A DNA stretch of 8,359 nt, taken from the NCBI GenBank assembly GCA_002937525.1, contig PTKA01000044.1, positions 1 through 8,359 on the forward strand. The letters run 5' to 3'. Below the pieces are notes generated by a model. The model saw nothing but the letters and a program-made list of their open reading frames with translations. It did no database searches and had not been told where the DNA came from. Below, piece after piece: positions 6,201-8,359 of the stretch (position 1 is its first letter; each line of letters begins with the position of its first letter). This DNA comes from Alphaproteobacteria bacterium MarineAlpha10_Bin3 (GTDB lineage: Bacteria > Pseudomonadota > Alphaproteobacteria > UBA8366 > GCA-2717185). Both the position numbers and the translations under genes were made by a program.

Positions 6201-6979
6201 TGGGAAAGGATCTGACTGAGGAACAGCTTGGTGCGTTCGGATTTCGGGTTGTTGAAGAATTCTTCCGGCTCGTTCTGCTCGATAATCTCGCCTTCATCCA
6301 TGAACATTACCCGATTGGCGATCTTCCGCGCGAAGCCCATCTCATGGGTGACACAGAGCATCGTCATGCCCGATTCCGCGAGACTGACCATGACGTCCAG
6401 CACCTCGGAGATCATCTCCGGATCGAGCGCCGAGGTCGGTTCGTCGAACAGCATGATCCGGGGGTTCATGCATAATGAGCGCGCAATCGCGACACGCTGC
6501 TGCTGTCCGCCGGAAAGCTGGCCGGGAAATTTGAGCGCCTGCTCGGGAATTTTCACCCGCTCCAGATACTCCATGGCCATTTCCTCGGCTTCCGCCTTGG
6601 CAACCTTGCGCACCCAGATCGGCGCAAGGGTCAGGTTTTCCAGAACCGTCAGATGTGGAAACAGGTTGAAATGCTGGAACACCATGCCGACCTCGCGGCG
6701 GATCGCATCGATTCCCTTGAGGTCGTTGGTCAACTCGATGTTTTCAACAATGATTTGACCTTGCTGGTGTTCTTCCAGCCGGTTAATACAGCGGATCAAG
6801 GTTGATTTACCCGAACCGGACGGGCCGCAAATGACGATACGCTCGCCTCTATAGACGGTAAGGTCGATGTCCTTCAGGACATGAAAATCACCGTACCATT
6901 TATGCATGCCGATAATCTGGATCGCGGCGTCTTCGCTAACACCTGACGCTCCGCTCGGCTGGATGTCGGGGTTTGCCAT
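6197..6979 (-). CDS. aapP: Amino-acid ABC transporter ATP-binding protein (AapP/GlnQ family)
   Basis: This is the ATPase subunit that powers amino-acid import at the inner membrane. From the ATG at 6979 it has 260 residues. The motifs are Walker [10 protein letters not shown] at 52-60, the Q-loop Gln102, signature LSGGQQQR at 155-162, Walker B IMLFDE at 175-180, D-loop SALD at 183-186 and the switch His212. The C-terminus ([18 protein letters not shown]) is the usual ending of polar amino-acid transporter ATPases. The frame is open further upstream into the permease gene, but AGAGG 7-8 nt before this ATG, and the start lying 11 nt after the aapM stop, favour this choice. It is the last gene of the aap operon. 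The symbol rests on context and similarity; GlnQ-like is the alternative name. Confidence 0.93.
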   Translation of the reverse strand: MANPDIQPSGASGVSEDAAIQIIGMHKWYGDFHVLKDIDLTVYRGERIVICGPSGSGKSTLIRCINRLEEHQQGQIIVENIELTNDLKGIDAIRREVGMVFQHFNLFPHLTVLENLTLAPIWVRKVAKAEAEEMAMEYLERVKIPEQALKFPGQLSGGQQQRVAIARSLCMNPRIMLFDEPTSALDPEMISEVLDVMVSLAESGMTMLCVTHEMGFARKIANRVMFMDEGEIIEQNEPEEFFNNPKSERTKLFLSQILSH

Positions 6980-6990
6980 GAATTTTACCT

Positions 6991-8106
6991 CTAGTGGCTG
7001 GTATGCAGCTTGTGTTCGAGATAGATCGAGTACCGTGACATGCTGAAGCAAAAAACCCAGTAGACGAATGCGGCAAAGACGTACCCTTCGATATTGGTGC
7101 CCAGCCAGTTGGAATGCGCCGTCGCCGCGGTGATGACGTTCAGCATGTCAAGCAGCCCAACAACGACGACCAGCGTCGTGTCCTTGAAGAGGCCGATAAA
7201 GGAACTGACGATACCGGGAATCATGATCTTCAACGCTTGCGGCAGGATCACCAGTCCCATCATCTTCCAATAGCTGAGCCCCATGGCCTGCGCCGCTTCG
7301 TATTGTCCGCGGGGAATCGCCTGCAATCCGCCGCGCACGGTCTCCGCCATATAAGCGGCGGCGAAAAACGACATGCCGACAAGCACCCGCAGCACTTTAT
7401 CGAAATAAGTGCCCGGCGGCAGAAACAGTGGTAGGACAACCGACGACATGAACAGGACCGTGATCAGCGGCACGCCGCGCGGCAGTTCGATCAGGCAGAT
7501 ACACACCGAGCGGATGATCGGCATCTCCGAACGCCGCCCCAGCGCCAGCAGGGTGCCAAAAGGCAGCGACACCGCAATCGGTACGACGGCGAGCACCAGG
7601 GTCAGGAACAATCCGCCCCACTGCCCGGTATCGACTTCTTCCAGCACCCCGCCGCCCAAAAACAGGAAATAAGCCAGAAATGGGTAGATGACGATCACGA
7701 ACAGCCCGATATATTTCTTGTACGGCACCCGTTCGATCATCAGGGCGGCAAGCGAGATCACCAATATAGCGAACGCGGTATCGACCCGCCATCGCGCCTC
7801 ATGCGGGTAAAAGCCGTACATGAATTGATTGAACCGCACGATGATGAAGGACCAGCAGGCGCCGCCCTCTGACTGGCACGCCCGGTCCAGATTGTTCGGC
7901 GACGTCCAATCGGCGTTCAGGACACCCCAGGTAAAGAGCGGCACGACCGTCACATAAACCAGATACAGCGACGCGATCGTCAGTACCGCATTGAACGGGC
8001 TCGAAAACAGATTTACCCGTATCCAATGAACGATGCCAGTCTGGCCGCGTGGCGGCGGCAGGTCGGGGCAGTGCTCCGTGCGCACAAAGGGTTCTACGAC
8101 AGGCAT
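6991..8106 (-). CDS. aapM: General L-amino-acid ABC transporter permease AapM
   Basis: This integral inner-membrane subunit forms the translocation channel with AapQ. From the ATG at 8106 it has 371 residues, near the usual AapM length. An amphipathic N-terminus leads to a first membrane segment at about 38-61. A periplasmic segment with paired Cys77 and Cys84 follows, then several more hydrophobic segments (about 109-123, 131-150, 165-190, 215-232, 240-256, 340-356). The cytoplasmic EAA loop, which docks to the ATPase, is [20 protein letters not shown] at 270-289. The frame stays open upstream to 8250, but that stretch overlaps aapQ and is not membrane-like. The chosen ATG has GGAG 8 nt upstream, inside the end of aapQ, and lies 2 nt after the aapQ stop, which suggests translational coupling. 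Confidence 0.93.
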   Translation of the reverse strand: MPVVEPFVRTEHCPDLPPPRGQTGIVHWIRVNLFSSPFNAVLTIASLYLVYVTVVPLFTWGVLNADWTSPNNLDRACQSEGGACWSFIIVRFNQFMYGFYPHEARWRVDTAFAILVISLAALMIERVPYKKYIGLFVIVIYPFLAYFLFLGGGVLEEVDTGQWGGLFLTLVLAVVPIAVSLPFGTLLALGRRSEMPIIRSVCICLIELPRGVPLITVLFMSSVVLPLFLPPGTYFDKVLRVLVGMSFFAAAYMAETVRGGLQAIPRGQYEAAQAMGLSYWKMMGLVILPQALKIMIPGIVSSFIGLFKDTTLVVVVGLLDMLNVITAATAHSNWLGTNIEGYVFAAFVYWVFCFSMSRYSIYLEHKLHTSH

Positions 8107-8108
8107 GC

Positions 8109-8359
8109 CTAACGCTCCGTCAGCGCGATGCGCTTGTTGTACCAATTCATGAAGGCGGATGTGAGCAAGCTGATCGTCATATAAAAGGCCATTGTGATGG
8201 CGATGATCCCCACCGCCTGGCCCGCCTGGTTCAATGTTGTGCCCATCCACACGGATACGATTTCGGTGGCGCCGATGGCGACGCCCAGCGAGGAGTTCTT
8301 CGTCAGATTGAGATACTGACTGGTCAGTGGCGGAATAATGACCCGAAGCGACTGCGGAA
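8109..8359 (-). CDS. aapQ: General L-amino-acid ABC transporter permease AapQ, C-terminal 82 residues; 5' end outside window
   Basis: Translating the minus strand from 8357 to the TAG at 8111-8109 gives an uninterrupted 82-residue permease C-terminus. It includes PQSLRVIIPPLTSQYLNLT, the end of the EAA loop and the following helix. A final membrane segment (about AVGIIAITMAFYMTISLLTS) and the tail FMNWYNKRIALTER follow. This matches AapQ endings as I know them. In AapQ proteins I recall a YPDLV-type motif after the AIG; here it is ATEIV, a modest divergence. It is the first visible gene of the leftward aap operon, 2 nt before aapM. The binding protein gene (aapJ) would be expected further right. 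Confidence 0.9.
   Translation of the reverse strand, partial: PQSLRVIIPPLTSQYLNLTKNSSLGVAIGATEIVSVWMGTTLNQAGQAVGIIAITMAFYMTISLLTSAFMNWYNKRIALTER

Noticed and set aside
6980..7051. Longer aapP frame starting at 7051
   Set aside because: It would overlap the end of aapM by about 60 nt, while the ATG at 6979 has AGAGG at proper spacing right after the aapM stop.
8107..8250. Longer aapM frame starting at 8250
   Set aside because: The extra 48 residues overlap the aapQ coding sequence out of frame and are His/Gly-rich rather than permease-like; the ATG at 8106 has a good ribosome binding site.

Overview
The window looks like a GC-rich alphaproteobacterial chromosome. The best taxonomic clue is the right-hand transporter block. 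Its gene order (AapQ-, AapM- and AapP-like, on the minus strand) and protein sequences match the general L-amino-acid ABC transporter (Aap) known from rhizobia and related Alphaproteobacteria. No exact genus can be named from sequence alone. Coding density is very high. There is no stretch over 300 bases without a gene, and I see no tRNA, rRNA, CRISPR array, insertion sequence or attachment site.

Layout. (1) Positions 2-481 (+): the 3' end of a nitronate monooxygenase gene that enters from the left. (2) 584-3462 (-): three genes read leftward, in transcription order a small cupin, an HSD10-like short-chain dehydrogenase and a class I acyl-CoA ligase. (3) 3590-6200 (+): three genes read rightward from the divergent intergenic region, a PhyH-family Fe(II)/2-oxoglutarate dioxygenase, a TauD/TfdA-family Fe(II)/2-oxoglutarate dioxygenase and an SRAP (YedK/HMCES) abasic-site protein. 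(4) 6197-8359 (-): aapP, aapM and the 3' end of aapQ, with the upstream genes outside the window.

How the parts may work together. The middle block combines enzyme types that form a plausible degradation route: two oxygenases that could hydroxylate a substrate, a dehydrogenase of the 3-hydroxyacyl-CoA dehydrogenase type, a CoA ligase and a cupin. The substrate cannot be read from the sequence, and the pathway is inference from adjacency. The SRAP gene follows the TauD gene by only 5 nt but has an unrelated known role in DNA repair. The Aap genes are an ordinary uptake operon that converges on the SRAP gene, with a 4-nt overlap of the two stop codons.

Points worth a second look are the Asn-to-His change at the usual catalytic-tetrad position of the dehydrogenase, the paired unrelated dioxygenases, the TTG-started SRAP gene coupled to TauD, and the divergent control region with a tiny ORF that ends at the PhyH ribosome binding site. 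Nothing in the window is clearly a wholly new system.
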